Shown: positions 25,507 through 34,420, numbered from the stretch's first letter. The stretch: DNA of 64,000 nucleotides from Kitasatospora cinereorecta (GCF_024172095.1 NZ_JAMZDX010000002.1:1302001-1366000); one strand, 5' to 3'. Translations and numbers: made by a program. Notes: generated from the sequence alone by a model not told the origin.

Positions 25507-26571
25507 TCACAGTGATTTCACCTCGGGCAGAACCTGGTCGCAGAAGAGCTCCAGGGTCTGCCGAGCCTCGGGGAGCGGCATCGCACCGAAATCGATCTGC
25601 CAGAGGATCTGGTCGACGCCGCCGATGTGGTGGTTGAACGCGCGGATCCGGTCGATGACGGTGGCCGGGGATCCGACGATCGCACCACCTTCGGTGAAGA
25701 GCTTTGAGGGCTTGAGGCCGCGCAGCATCCAGCCGAATCCGGAGTAGCCGCGGTAGGCGGAGGATTCCCTCCGGTCCCACGGGCTCACGGCCTCGGCCCA
25801 GACGTCCAGGTAGCGGCGCAGGTAGGTTTCGGCGATCTGCTCCGCCTGCTCGTCGGTCTCCGCGACCACCAGCGGCAGGCTTGCCGCCACCCGGGGTCGC
25901 AGACCCGAACCGCCGTGCGCGACCTGGAACGCGTCGCGGTAGAGGTCGAGTTGGCCGCGGAACTCGTGCGGCGAGATCATCGGGGTGATCAGCAGCCCGA
26001 GCCCCTCCGTGCCCAGCCAGGCGAAGTTCTCCGGCGTGCGGACAGCGGCGCCCCACATCGGCGGATGCGGCTGCTGGGTGGGCCGCGGCCGTCCGGTCAC
26101 GTCTCGGTAGGAGAAGAACGGGGTCTGCTCGGTGACGTTCTCCTCGGTCCAGATCCGCCGCACCGCGCGAATGGTCTCGCGGTAGCGGTCGTTGCTCTCG
26201 TCCATCGGAACGCCGAGCGCGTCGAACTCGTCGGGCAGGTACGCCCGGGCGAAACCCACATCGAGCCGGCCGCCGCTGAGCGCGTCCAGTTGCGCGGCTT
26301 CGGCAGCCAGTTGGATCGGATGGTGGAAGACCGGAAGGACGCAACCGGTGATCAGCCGGACCGAGTTCGTCCGAGCGGCCACGGCCGACAGGAAGCCCAG
26401 CGGACTCGGGCAGTAGCCGCCGTAGTGGTGGAGGTAGTGCTCGGTCATCTTGACCGAATCCAGGCCACCCAGTTCGGCCTGTACCGACAATTCCAGCGCG
26501 TCGCTGAAATAGGTCTGCGGAGATTTCATCTCCGGCTTGCAGTCGGGAAGAAAGGAAAGCCCGAAGCGCAC
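25507..26571 (-). CDS. LLM-class flavin-dependent monooxygenase
   Basis: A 354-residue luciferase-like (beta/alpha)8 protein. It begins VRFGLSF and has ELGGLDSVKMTEHYLHHYG, TGCVLPVFHHPIQLAAEAAQLDALSGGR-type flavin-barrel motifs and GSPATVIDRI near residue 290. The GTG at 26571 has AGGGAG 8 nt upstream and removes three codons from the longest frame. It uses FMNH2 or F420. It heads the precursor-enzyme operon, so it may tailor the RiPP (for example by hydroxylation or oxidative cleavage), but no substrate can be read. Confidence 0.85.
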   Translation of the reverse strand: MRFGLSFLPDCKPEMKSPQTYFSDALELSVQAELGGLDSVKMTEHYLHHYGGYCPSPLGFLSAVAARTNSVRLITGCVLPVFHHPIQLAAEAAQLDALSGGRLDVGFARAYLPDEFDALGVPMDESNDRYRETIRAVRRIWTEENVTEQTPFFSYRDVTGRPRPTQQPHPPMWGAAVRTPENFAWLGTEGLGLLITPMISPHEFRGQLDLYRDAFQVAHGGSGLRPRVAASLPLVVAETDEQAEQIAETYLRRYLDVWAEAVSPWDRRESSAYRGYSGFGWMLRGLKPSKLFTEGGAIVGSPATVIDRIRAFNHHIGGVDQILWQIDFGAMPLPEARQTLELFCDQVLPEVKSL

Positions 26572-26742
26572 CGATACCACTCCCTAGCAACCGGATATCC
26601 ACCGGATGGACGTCTGGGGTTCGCACCCACGCGGTCCGCGGGTCCTTTCGGCACCACCGGGGTGTTTCGCGGCAGACGCTACATCGGGCCAGAGGGGGCG
26701 TCAATCCGCGTATCAGCGGCCGTCCGTCGGGTATTCGAGCAG

Positions 26743-26758
26743 GTATCCCCGAGGATAC
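26743..26758. promoter_or_regulatory. Perfect inverted repeat in the divergent promoter region
   Basis: GTATCC-CCGA-GGATAC lies in the roughly 320-bp gap between the LLM gene and the divergent radical SAM gene. A partial related copy (GGTATTCGAG, 26730-26739) sits just upstream. It is a plausible operator for co-control of both units; the rest of the gap shows no gene. Confidence 0.45.
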
Positions 26759-26895
26759 TTACGATGCGAAGTGTGCGCTATTGACGCGTGTGCCGGGCGC
26801 TGCGACCGTATTCGGGCTGGCAACTCGTGCGCAGCCGAGCCCGTGCGTACGGGATGTCAACCTCAACCGACTTCTTTCCGTACGGACGGGCAGCT

Positions 26896-28935
26896 ATGAC
26901 CTCCACCATGGACGTGACCCACTTCGCCGCCGCCGCCTCACCGCCGCCGGCGCCCGCAGGGAAGAAGTCGGTGCAGCTCGTCGAGTTCACCGCGATGCAC
27001 GGCGTCCGGTACAGCGTCACCCTCGGGTATCTCAAGGCGACCGCGATGGCGGACCCGGTCATCGACGCGGCCTACGACTTCCGGATCAACGTGCGGGAGC
27101 AGAGCGGCGGGGAGCAGGCGATGACGGCGCTGCTCGACTCCTGGGACGAGCCCTTCGTCGTCGGGCTGACCGTGTACTTCTGGAACCGGGCCCAGTCCCT
27201 GGAGCTCGCCCGCCTGGTCAAGGAGCGCTGGCCGGCCTGCCGCGTCGTGATCGGCGGCAACGACGTCAGCCACCAGCAGGACCCGCTGTTCGCCGAGGCG
27301 CCCTGGGTGGACGTGCTGGTGCACGGCGAGGGCGAGCTGCGCTTCCGCGACCTGCTGCACCGGTTCCTCGCCGACGGCGACCTCGCCACGATCCCCGGCA
27401 TCAGCCACTGGTCGGACGGCGCCGTCGTCACCAACGCGGACGCGGACCGGATCACCGACCTGGACCAGATCGTGTCGCCGATCCTCACCCCGGTGTACTC
27501 CGACGAGGAGATCACCGGCTCGTCCATGATCGTGTACGAGACCAACCGCGGCTGCCCGTACAAGTGCTCGTTCTGCTACTGGGGCGGCGCCACCAACTCC
27601 AAGGTGCGCCAGTTCGACCTCGACCGGATCTTCGCCGAGCTGGACCGGCTGATCCGGCTGATGCCCACGGACGCGACGCTGTTCATCGCGGACGCGAACT
27701 TCGGCATCCTCGCCCGGGACCGGCAGATCGCCGAGCGGATCGTGGAACTGAGCCGGCGCTACGACAAGCGGATGCTCGTCAGCACCAACTGGGCCAAGAA
27801 CGGCAACGAGCGCATCGTGCAGATCGCGAGCATGCTGCACGAGGCCGAACTGACCGGTGCGATCACGCTCTCCGCGCAGTCCTTCGACGCCAACGTCCTG
27901 AAGATCGCCAACCGCGCCAACATCCGCACCGACCACTACCGCCGCTTGCTGTCCCGGTTCCGCGAACTCGACATCCCCACCTACACGGACCTGATCTGGG
28001 GTCTGCCCGGCGAGAGCTACACGACGTACCTGGACGGCATCGAGGAGGTGCTGACCGCAGGCGGCTCGCCGGTGATCTATCCGCTGCTGCTGCTGAACAA
28101 CACCGACTACTCGCGGGAGTCCTTCCAGGACGAGCACAAGCTGGCGACCCGCTGGATGCCCTGCGACATCACCAACCCCGAACTCGTCGCCGACGTCGTG
28201 ATCGGGCACAGTGCCATGACCGCCGAGGAGTGGGTGCGCGGCATGGAGTTCCGGGTGGCCATGACGCTGTTCCAGAAGATCCTGCTGCGCTGCTCGCTGC
28301 GCGTCCTGCACGCGACCACCGGCGTCCGGCTGGTCGAACTGTGCCGGGAACTCTGGACGTTCCTGCTCGACGACTGCGCCGACCCGTTCCTGCGGGCGAT
28401 CGCCCGCAACATCGGTGCCACCTACCGGGAGCCGGCGGACCTGGACATGGCGCTGCTCAGGAGAGTCATCGGCGACCAGATCGTGGTGCCCGAGGAGATG
28501 CACTTCCAGGCGCTGCTCTGCCGCATCATCGGCACCGAGCGCGCCACGACGGACCTGCTCCGCGCAGCGGTCGACCGGCTCTGCGACCGGCTCACCGACG
28601 CCGGGCACCGGATCGACCGCACCCTGCTCGACGGCGCGCTGGCGCTCGACTTCGCGGCGACCACGATCCTGCGCGGAATCCTGCGCAAGGACGTCCAGGA
28701 GGCCGAGTTCGCCGTGCCGCGGTCGGCCTGGGACCTGCTCGTCGACGCCGGTGACGTGCCGTCGGGTCTCGACGTGAGCGGACAGGACCACACCGTGCAC
28801 GGCACGGTGTGGTCACCGGACCGCTGGCTCGACTACCCGATCAGCGTGTACGCGCTGGCGATCTGGCACGGCACCGGCCGGCCGCTGCACGACCTGCTGT
28901 TCGACCTGCCCGACCGGGCCGGGGCCGTCGCCTGA
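26896..28935 (+). CDS. Cobalamin-dependent radical SAM enzyme (RiPP tailoring type)
   Basis: A 679-residue protein (from ATG 26896). A B12-binding Rossmann domain occupies about residues 45-190 (VVIGGNDVSHQQDP; DVLVHGEGELRFRDLL). The radical SAM core follows, with NRGCPYKCSFCYWGG (CxxxCxxC, [4Fe-4S] ligands) near residue 215. Its C-terminal part is helical. Class B enzymes methylate unactivated carbons, as in several thiopeptides. It diverges from the precursor operon. The start is unsure: ATG 26854 or 26908 are alternatives and no strong ribosome site is seen. A perfect 11-bp hairpin occurs inside the gene at 28788-28812. Confidence 0.88.
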   Translation: MTSTMDVTHFAAAASPPPAPAGKKSVQLVEFTAMHGVRYSVTLGYLKATAMADPVIDAAYDFRINVREQSGGEQAMTALLDSWDEPFVVGLTVYFWNRAQSLELARLVKERWPACRVVIGGNDVSHQQDPLFAEAPWVDVLVHGEGELRFRDLLHRFLADGDLATIPGISHWSDGAVVTNADADRITDLDQIVSPILTPVYSDEEITGSSMIVYETNRGCPYKCSFCYWGGATNSKVRQFDLDRIFAELDRLIRLMPTDATLFIADANFGILARDRQIAERIVELSRRYDKRMLVSTNWAKNGNERIVQIASMLHEAELTGAITLSAQSFDANVLKIANRANIRTDHYRRLLSRFRELDIPTYTDLIWGLPGESYTTYLDGIEEVLTAGGSPVIYPLLLLNNTDYSRESFQDEHKLATRWMPCDITNPELVADVVIGHSAMTAEEWVRGMEFRVAMTLFQKILLRCSLRVLHATTGVRLVELCRELWTFLLDDCADPFLRAIARNIGATYREPADLDMALLRRVIGDQIVVPEEMHFQALLCRIIGTERATTDLLRAAVDRLCDRLTDAGHRIDRTLLDGALALDFAATTILRGILRKDVQEAEFAVPRSAWDLLVDAGDVPSGLDVSGQDHTVHGTVWSPDRWLDYPISVYALAIWHGTGRPLHDLLFDLPDRAGAVA

Positions 28936-28942
28936 CCGACCA

Positions 28943-28959
28943 CGACCGGATCACGGTCG
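28943..28959. terminator. Small hairpin between convergent genes
   Basis: CGACCG and CGGTCG pair around a GATCA loop that includes the stop codon of the minus-strand oxidase, 8 bp after the radical SAM stop. A weak bidirectional terminator candidate. Confidence 0.3.
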
Positions 28960-30753
28960 CAGCAGGCCGTCCAGGAAGGCGTTCCCGAACACCCGGTGCG
29001 GGTCGTACCGGTCGAGCACGGCGACGGCCTCGTCCCAGCCGGGGCCGCCGCCGGCCCGCAGGCTGTCCGGAATGGTCCGCCGGAGCAGCTCGGGGTCGGC
29101 CCAGGTGGCGTCCGCGGTGTACGCCCAGCCCTTCGACCACTCGACCCGCAGCCCGGCCCGCCTGCCGTCGAACACGCGCAGCAGGAACTGCTCGATGTCC
29201 CGGGAGAAGCGTTCCCGGCCCGGGGTGGTGGGGAAGGTGAGGACGTCCAGCCAGACGGCGGTGTCCCAGTCGGGACGGTCGGGGCGCGGCCGCAGGGCCG
29301 ACAGCAGCGGCGGGAGGGCGCCCGGCACCCCGGACCAGGCCGGGTCGTCCAGGTCGGTGACCCGGATCTCGACCGGCCCGTTCACCGGGTACTCGCCCCG
29401 CCCCTGGTACTCCTTCAGCAGCTGCTGGTAGTAGCCGCAGAATTCGCTCACCACCCACTGCAGATCGGTGCGACGGGCCAGGACGGCGTACCCGCTGGCG
29501 GTCACCCGCAGGGTGCTGGGCCGGACGTACTGCAGCACGGTGCGGGACGGGCCCCACAGGTCCGAGCGCAGGCCGCCGCCGAGCAGGTGGGTGAGGGCGT
29601 CGCCGCTCAGCAGGTCGCCGAGCAGGCTGCCGGAGAGCAGCAGGTCGCTCACGTCGCCGGTCAGGCCGAGCCGGGCGACCAGGTACTGGAGCTGCCCCAG
29701 CAGCGGGGCCAGCTCCCAGGCCCCGCCGGTCAGTCGGGCGACCAGGTCGGAGACGGGCTCGGGGATGTTGTCGGAGAACGGGTAGTTGTACGGCTGCTGG
29801 ACGGCGTGCGAGCCGAAGGGCTGCCGCGGGCTGGTGCTCCAGACCTTGAGCCAGGGCCGGTCGGTGAACGGGAACCAGATCGCCTCGGCCCGGCCGCTCT
29901 CCTCGACGAAGCCGGCCAGGGTGCGGCCGCCGCGGCCGGGCGGGGCGAACAGCTCGTCGGCCGGGATGTCCAGCAGGCTGCGGCAGCGCAGCGGCCGGTC
30001 GGCTCCGACCCGGATCTCGACCTCGGTGAGGAAGGCCCGGCCGAGGTGGACCAGGAAGGCCGCCGAGTCGGCCTCGGCACGGTCGAAGGTGCGCAGCCGG
30101 TAGCGTCCGCCCGGCTCGTCCCAGACCACGGCGGTCAGCGAGGTGACCTGGTTGCTCAGCGTGCCGTAGCCGTGGCCGGGCACCTGATCGGCGCCCGGCA
30201 CCCCGGTGCCGTGGCCGCCGATCGCGAGTACGCCGCCGACGGTCAGCTCGCCGGGCGCCGGGCAGGCGGCCACCCCGAGGCCGTGTCCGGCGAGGAAGGC
30301 GAGCAGGTCCTCCATGGTGGTGCCGGTCTGCACCCGTACCGTGGACGGGCCGGTCAGCGACATTCCGGTCAGGTGCTCGCCGGTGTCGACGAGCAGCACC
30401 CGGGTGGCGGCCGGGGTGCGGTCGGGCACGGTGAGCGGGGCCCAGGTGTGCCGGTAGCCCTGGGCGCGCAGCCGCCAGCCGTTCGCCCGGGCCCAGTCGG
30501 CCAGCGCGACCACCTGCTCCGGGGAGGTGGGGGAGCACGTCCACAGCTCGTCAGTGCGCACCTCGCCCGACCAGTTCTGGTACACCCGCCGGTACGGCAC
30601 CACCCCGGCGGGCAGGCTGGGCGGGGGCGACTGGTCCGCGGACGCGCTGTCCGGCCCGATCGTGCCGCGCAGCAGCCAGGCGGCGCCGCCCAGAACGGCG
30701 GACAGCCCCAGCAGCTCCCGCCGGCTCGGACCGGCGCTCTCCCCGACGCCCAT
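28951..30753 (-). CDS. Tat-exported FAD-linked oxidase (cholesterol oxidase, class II-like)
   Basis: A 600-residue protein with a Tat signal (SRRELLGLSAVLGGAAWLL). The PCMH-type FAD domain has WRLRAQGYRHTWAPL near residue 93 and GGVLAIGGHGTGVPG near 170; the His in GGHGTG sits where these enzymes bind FAD covalently. The C-terminal half matches the cholesterol-oxidase substrate-binding fold and ends in RYDPHRVFGNAFLDGL. It would oxidise a 3-hydroxysteroid or other alcohol outside the membrane. It is convergent with the radical SAM gene and probably marks the right border of the RiPP cluster rather than being part of it. Confidence 0.8.
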   Translation of the reverse strand: MGVGESAGPSRRELLGLSAVLGGAAWLLRGTIGPDSASADQSPPPSLPAGVVPYRRVYQNWSGEVRTDELWTCSPTSPEQVVALADWARANGWRLRAQGYRHTWAPLTVPDRTPAATRVLLVDTGEHLTGMSLTGPSTVRVQTGTTMEDLLAFLAGHGLGVAACPAPGELTVGGVLAIGGHGTGVPGADQVPGHGYGTLSNQVTSLTAVVWDEPGGRYRLRTFDRAEADSAAFLVHLGRAFLTEVEIRVGADRPLRCRSLLDIPADELFAPPGRGGRTLAGFVEESGRAEAIWFPFTDRPWLKVWSTSPRQPFGSHAVQQPYNYPFSDNIPEPVSDLVARLTGGAWELAPLLGQLQYLVARLGLTGDVSDLLLSGSLLGDLLSGDALTHLLGGGLRSDLWGPSRTVLQYVRPSTLRVTASGYAVLARRTDLQWVVSEFCGYYQQLLKEYQGRGEYPVNGPVEIRVTDLDDPAWSGVPGALPPLLSALRPRPDRPDWDTAVWLDVLTFPTTPGRERFSRDIEQFLLRVFDGRRAGLRVEWSKGWAYTADATWADPELLRRTIPDSLRAGGGPGWDEAVAVLDRYDPHRVFGNAFLDGLLRP

Positions 30754-30963
30754 GGTGCCCCCAACTGCTCGTGTGTCAGATGGGGCACAGCGTAAAGTGA
30801 CGGTTCGTCAGATCGGAACGGATTCGTCGATCGACCACCTGAACGAGTGATGGGTATGCGAGATGCGGCTCGGACGGCCCACCCGAACGACCCGCCCGGG
30901 GAATGAGCCTCCGGTCCTTCAACGTGCCTGCGAAAAACGGCGCTTCCCAGCAGAATTGTCAGT

Positions 30964-32061
30964 ATGACGATCACCACGGTCGCCCCGCCGCCCACGCACC
31001 GCACACCCCTCGCGCTCGCGCGGGGGTTCCTGACCGGTGGCGTGGTCGGCACGTCGCTCGCCGCGCTCGTCGTGGGCGGGATCGTCGAGAACGTGCCGCT
31101 GTTCGTCACGGGGTTGGTCCTGCCCGTGGTCTACGGACTGCTGTTCCTCCTCGCCGGTGTGCCGAGGCGTGCCCGGGAGGCGGCGGTCGTGCCCTGTACG
31201 GCGCTCGCGATGATCGAGGGTCTGGAGGCCGTCGGGGGCGAGTCGAGCGACATACCGGTGCGGTTCGAGCTCACCGTCGCGCCGGACGACGGGCCGGCGT
31301 ACCGGGTCGAGATCACGCAGGACATCAACCTCGTGGACCTGTCCGACTACCGGCCGCGCGGCGTTGTGGTGGTCCAGTACCCGCCGGACCGGCCGTGGCG
31401 GGTGCGGATCGTCAAGCGGCCGACACCGGAGTGGGAGGGCCGGGTGGCCTCGGCCCGCCTCGACTCGGCGCCCGGGACGGCCAGGGTGGCCGCGCCCCCG
31501 GAGGGCCGCGCCTTCGGCTTCGTCGTGCTGCTCGGGCTGCTGCTCGGTGCGGTCGTCGTGGTCCTGCCATTCCGCGCGGACCTCTTCGACCGGAACGACA
31601 CCGCGAAGTCGCCTTCGGCCGCGCCGCCGTCCGTCTCCTCCACGTCGTCGACCACAGTGGTGTCGTCGGCGTCCGGAACGGTCGCCCTGGGCCCGGGCCG
31701 GTCGTTTCTCGACACGGGTGAACTGGACCGGGCCGTGGGCTCGCTCACCACGGGTGGGGACGCACGCCAGGCGCTCACCGTTGTCGTGCAGGAACAGCTG
31801 CTGTCGGTCGTGTTCTTGCCGACCGGAATGCAGGCCTCGGGGTTCGACCTCCGCGCGCTGCCCTACGACCGTGTCCCCGCCCTGGTGGAGGAGGCCACCA
31901 CCACCCTCGGTGTCGACTCCCCGAGCACCTGGCAGATCACCGCCGACCGCCTCACCGGCGGGGTCGCCGTCAGAGTCTCGGTGACCGGCCCCGAAGGCAC
32001 CGCCTATCTGGAGGCGGATGGACAGGGCAAGGTCGTGCGGCGCGTCTCGGCAGGAGGCTGA
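30964..32061 (+). CDS. Membrane protein of unknown function
   Basis: A 365-residue protein with two hydrophobic segments near residues 20-60 (LTGGVVGTSLAALVVGGIV; LFVTGLVLPVVYGLLFLLAG) and one near 182-200, then a Ser/Thr-rich linker and a soluble tail of about 150 residues. I do not recognise a family. It sits 3 bp before a DUF3592-like gene, with which it probably forms an operon. Confidence 0.7.
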   Translation: MTITTVAPPPTHRTPLALARGFLTGGVVGTSLAALVVGGIVENVPLFVTGLVLPVVYGLLFLLAGVPRRAREAAVVPCTALAMIEGLEAVGGESSDIPVRFELTVAPDDGPAYRVEITQDINLVDLSDYRPRGVVVVQYPPDRPWRVRIVKRPTPEWEGRVASARLDSAPGTARVAAPPEGRAFGFVVLLGLLLGAVVVVLPFRADLFDRNDTAKSPSAAPPSVSSTSSTTVVSSASGTVALGPGRSFLDTGELDRAVGSLTTGGDARQALTVVVQEQLLSVVFLPTGMQASGFDLRALPYDRVPALVEEATTTLGVDSPSTWQITADRLTGGVAVRVSVTGPEGTAYLEADGQGKVVRRVSAGG

Positions 32062-32064
32062 CCC

Positions 32065-32925
32065 ATGGACTGGCACATGTATCCGGTGCTGTGGTGCGGG
32101 GTGTTCGGCACGTGGGCGCTGGTCGGATACGGGCTGTCACTGGCCGGGATGACCCGGGCGCAGCGGACGGTCCGGGCGATCGGGCGGATCGAGCGGGTGG
32201 GGGAGCCTCGGCACGGAAGCTCCCCGAAGGACGGGATAGCCGTGGTCGTCTCGTTCCAAGACCCGTCCACCGGGGAGGAGTTCACCGTCACCAACGACGG
32301 TGGGCCGGGCGAGAGGATCAGCGTGGCCTGGACGGGCCGGGAGATCGGCGTGCACTACCCGCGCGGCAGACCCCACGACTTCCGGTTCGCCGACCACCGC
32401 TCCGAAGGCGGGCGCGGCCTCGGTTGGCCCAACTTCGCGCTCTTCCTCGTCTACGCCGGTCTGGTCGTCGTCGCCGCGATCGACCGGGGCTGGCCGTGGG
32501 CGCTGCTCGGCTTCTGCGGGCCGTGGGCCCTCTCCGGGGTGTACCACCTGCCCGGCAACATCCGCGACCGGAACCGCCGTCTCGGCGAACTGGCCGCCAT
32601 GGCCGCCGTACCCGGCCGCGTCGTTGCCGTGCTCAAGAGCGTCAGCACCGACGACGATGGCTACACCTCCACCCGCCTGGTACCGGTCGTCACCTTCACC
32701 ACCCTCGACGGCAGGGCTGTCACGGCCTACTGCGAGTCAGGCCTGCGGAACCCCGCCGGATCGCAGGGCCTGGACGTCACGATCCACTACGCCCCCGCCG
32801 ACCTGGCCGTCCTCACCCTGGACGTCGAGGCCGAACGCCGTTCCTGGAAGCGGGACATGGCCGTCAACGTGGTGGGTGTGCTGGTCGTGGCAGCGGCGGC
32901 CGTGGTGGGGGTGGTCGCGCTGTGA
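32065..32925 (+). CDS. DUF3592-like membrane protein
   Basis: A 286-residue protein with hydrophobic segments at the N-terminus, near residues 124-160 and at the C-terminus, separating two similar beta-rich domains (AIGRIERVG...VVVSFQDPSTGEEFTV and VPGRVVAVLKSVS...VPVVTFTTLDGRAVTAY). That double layout is like DUF3592 proteins. Function unknown. Codons 46-55 coincide with a 7-bp-stem hairpin (32200-32225), which could be a captured small repeat. Confidence 0.7.
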   Translation: MDWHMYPVLWCGVFGTWALVGYGLSLAGMTRAQRTVRAIGRIERVGEPRHGSSPKDGIAVVVSFQDPSTGEEFTVTNDGGPGERISVAWTGREIGVHYPRGRPHDFRFADHRSEGGRGLGWPNFALFLVYAGLVVVAAIDRGWPWALLGFCGPWALSGVYHLPGNIRDRNRRLGELAAMAAVPGRVVAVLKSVSTDDDGYTSTRLVPVVTFTTLDGRAVTAYCESGLRNPAGSQGLDVTIHYAPADLAVLTLDVEAERRSWKRDMAVNVVGVLVVAAAAVVGVVAL

Positions 32926-32947
32926 CACGGCGGGCTATGTTCCCGCC

Positions 32948-33268
32948 ATGGATCCGTTCACGTTCGACTACGAGGACTTGCATCTGCGCGTGGACCGGGG
33001 GGTGTTCGAGCTGTTCGGCCCGCGTGGTTCCGAGCTGAGGGTGCCGCTGCGGTGGCTCGGGGCGTTGGTGCACTACAAGAAGCCCGACCGGCCCGGCACG
33101 TTGCTCATCGGCACCGTACGTGATCCGGACGCTGCGCTCTACGGCACCGACCGGGCCGCCTTCTGGTACAGCACCTCGCCCGCGTTCCAGGTGCCGCCCG
33201 ATGACGAGCCGTTGTTCCGCGCGTACTTCACCGAGGTGGCCGCGCTCGCCGACCGGAGGGTGGTCTGA
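32948..33268 (+). CDS. Small conserved-looking protein of unknown function
   Basis: A 106-residue beta-rich protein (LHLRVDRGVFELFGPRGSELRVPLRW). No family recognised. It is 22 bp downstream of the DUF3592-like gene. The following reading frame shares its YIQVDRGIVEVFRRSNV-like start, so the two are tandem paralogues. Confidence 0.65.
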   Translation: MDPFTFDYEDLHLRVDRGVFELFGPRGSELRVPLRWLGALVHYKKPDRPGTLLIGTVRDPDAALYGTDRAAFWYSTSPAFQVPPDDEPLFRAYFTEVAALADRRVV

Positions 33269-33281
33269 CCTGGATCAGGCG

Positions 33282-33584
33282 GTGCCGAAGGTGTTCCAGC
33301 ACGAGCGCGTGTACATCCAGGTCGACCGGGGGATCGTCGAGGTCTTCCGGCGCAGTAACGTCATCGGGCCGTACCGCTACCCGCCGGCCCGGGTGACGGT
33401 GTACGCCGAGGCGCGTCGAGGGGGCCGGACCCGGCTGCACTTCGGGATCGCCGAGGACCTGGGCGAACCGATCTACGGGTGTGTGCCGACCCTGCCCGGA
33501 GCGCTGGGAAGAGAGGTACGGCACGTAGGCGCGCCAGTCGCGGGGCGGCAGGAGCGCACCAAGATTGTGTCGCAGTGGCCATGA
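33282..33584 (+). pseudogene. Probably decayed paralogue of the preceding small gene
   Basis: From GTG 33282 the frame reads VFQHERVYIQVDRGIVEVFRRS, aligning with LHLRVDRGVFELFGPRGS of the preceding protein, and continues to GEPIYGCVPTLP where its neighbour has DAALYGTDRAAFW. After that similarity ends and the tail looks random. There is no good ribosome site. A degraded duplicate or a very short real gene are both possible. Confidence 0.45.
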
Positions 33585-33735
33585 TTTTGCGTCAACTGTC
33601 CGAAATGCAGCAGCCCGACGGCCGGCGGCGTCACCGGCGCACCGAGTGTCGTGGTCAGGACCACGGCGCCGCCCACCGCGACGATCGGCAGTGCGTATGC
33701 CGCCGGCGAGGCCGCCGAGCACGGTTGCGGGCAAC

Positions 33736-33758
33736 GACCCCGCTTGCTCTGCGGGGTC
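33736..33758. terminator. Hairpin between convergent transcription units
   Basis: GACCCCGC and GCGGGGTC form a perfect 8-bp stem with a 7-nt loop. It lies between the decayed small gene (plus) and the ribosomal L31 gene (minus) and could serve both. Confidence 0.5.
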
Positions 33759-33799
33759 ATCTCACTCATCCCCGGCGCACCGACCGGGTTGGCGTGCTG

Positions 33800-34069
33800 T
33801 CAGCTCGTCGATCCACGCCCCGTGCCGGTGTGGCCGTACCGGCGCTGGAACCGCTCGACGCGGCCGGCGGTGTCCAGGACGCGGGCGGTGCCGGTGTAGA
33901 AGGGGTGGCTGGCCGAGGAGATCTCGACGTCGATGACGGGGTAGGTGTTGCCGTCCTCCCACTCGATCGTGCGGGTGCTGGTGGCGGTCGAGCGCGTGAG
34001 GAAGGCGAGGCCGCCGGACTTGTCGCGGAAGACGACGGGGCGGTACTCGGGGTGGATGCCGGGCTTCAT
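33800..34069 (-). CDS. rpmE2: Ribosomal protein L31 type B, zinc-free paralogue
   Basis: An 89-residue protein starting [20 protein letters not shown], the standard L31B opening. It contains no Cys, so it cannot carry the zinc ribbon of type A L31. GGAGG lies about 10 nt upstream of ATG 34069. Under zinc starvation such C-minus paralogues replace the zinc form in the 50S subunit and free zinc. Second gene of a minus unit starting near the Zur box at 34308-34324. Confidence 0.95.
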   Translation of the reverse strand: MKPGIHPEYRPVVFRDKSGGLAFLTRSTATSTRTIEWEDGNTYPVIDVEISSASHPFYTGTARVLDTAGRVERFQRRYGHTGTGRGSTS

Positions 34070-34092
34070 GGGGTGTGCCTCCAGGGGATTGG

Positions 34093-34257
34093 TCAGCGCT
34101 CTTCGCGGAAGTCGACGTGCTGCTTGACGATCGGGTCGTACTTGCGCAGGACCAGCCGGTCGGGGTCGTTGCGGCGGTTCTTGCGGGTCACGTAGGTGTA
34201 GCCGGTCCCGGCGGTGGAGCGGAGCTTGATGATCGGGCGCAGTTCGTTGCGGGCCAT
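34093..34257 (-). CDS. rpmG: Ribosomal protein L33, zinc-free paralogue
   Basis: A 54-residue protein, [20 protein letters not shown]..., ending [15 protein letters not shown], a clear L33. No Cys, hence zinc-independent. The ATG at 34257 follows AGAGGA. It is first gene of the minus-strand unit, 51 bp from the Zur box, and 23 bp before rpmE2. Confidence 0.95.
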   Translation of the reverse strand: MARNELRPIIKLRSTAGTGYTYVTRKNRRNDPDRLVLRKYDPIVKQHVDFREER

Positions 34258-34307
34258 GAGGTCCTCTCTGGGGTTGGTTGGGCGGGGGATGGCATCACTA
34301 TAGCAAA

Positions 34308-34324
34308 ATGAAATCCGTTTTCAT
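34308..34324. promoter_or_regulatory. Zur box between rpmG and rpmB
   Basis: ATGAAATCCGTTTTCAT is a 17-bp palindrome, perfect except for one pair near the centre. It matches the streptomycete Zur site (TGAAAA-n-TTTTCA type). It lies between the divergent rpmG-rpmE2 and rpmB-rpsN units and could repress both when zinc is ample. Confidence 0.85.
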
Positions 34325-34420
34325 CTAGGCTACTGTGGGGAGCGCATCCCGGGGCCGTCCCGCCTGTCCCGGGATGCGCAGCCCTTGCACGCCCGCACCC
34401 GCCGCACATGGAGTCCCCCG

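Noticed and set aside
28788..28812. Perfect 11-bp hairpin CCACACCGTGC/GCACGGTGTGG
   Set aside because: It lies inside the radical SAM coding region and encodes a plausible HTVHGTVW stretch. No regulatory role is supported.
28951..30753. FAD oxidase as part of the thiopeptide cluster
   Set aside because: It is convergent with the radical SAM gene, resembles cholesterol-oxidase-type enzymes, and has no coupling to RiPP genes; treated as a neighbour.
33473..33769. Minus-strand frame of 98 codons with a hydrophobic segment, downstream of rpmE2
   Set aside because: Its start region coincides with a perfect terminator-like hairpin (33736-33758), it has no good ribosome site, and its 3' half runs antisense to the decayed small gene.
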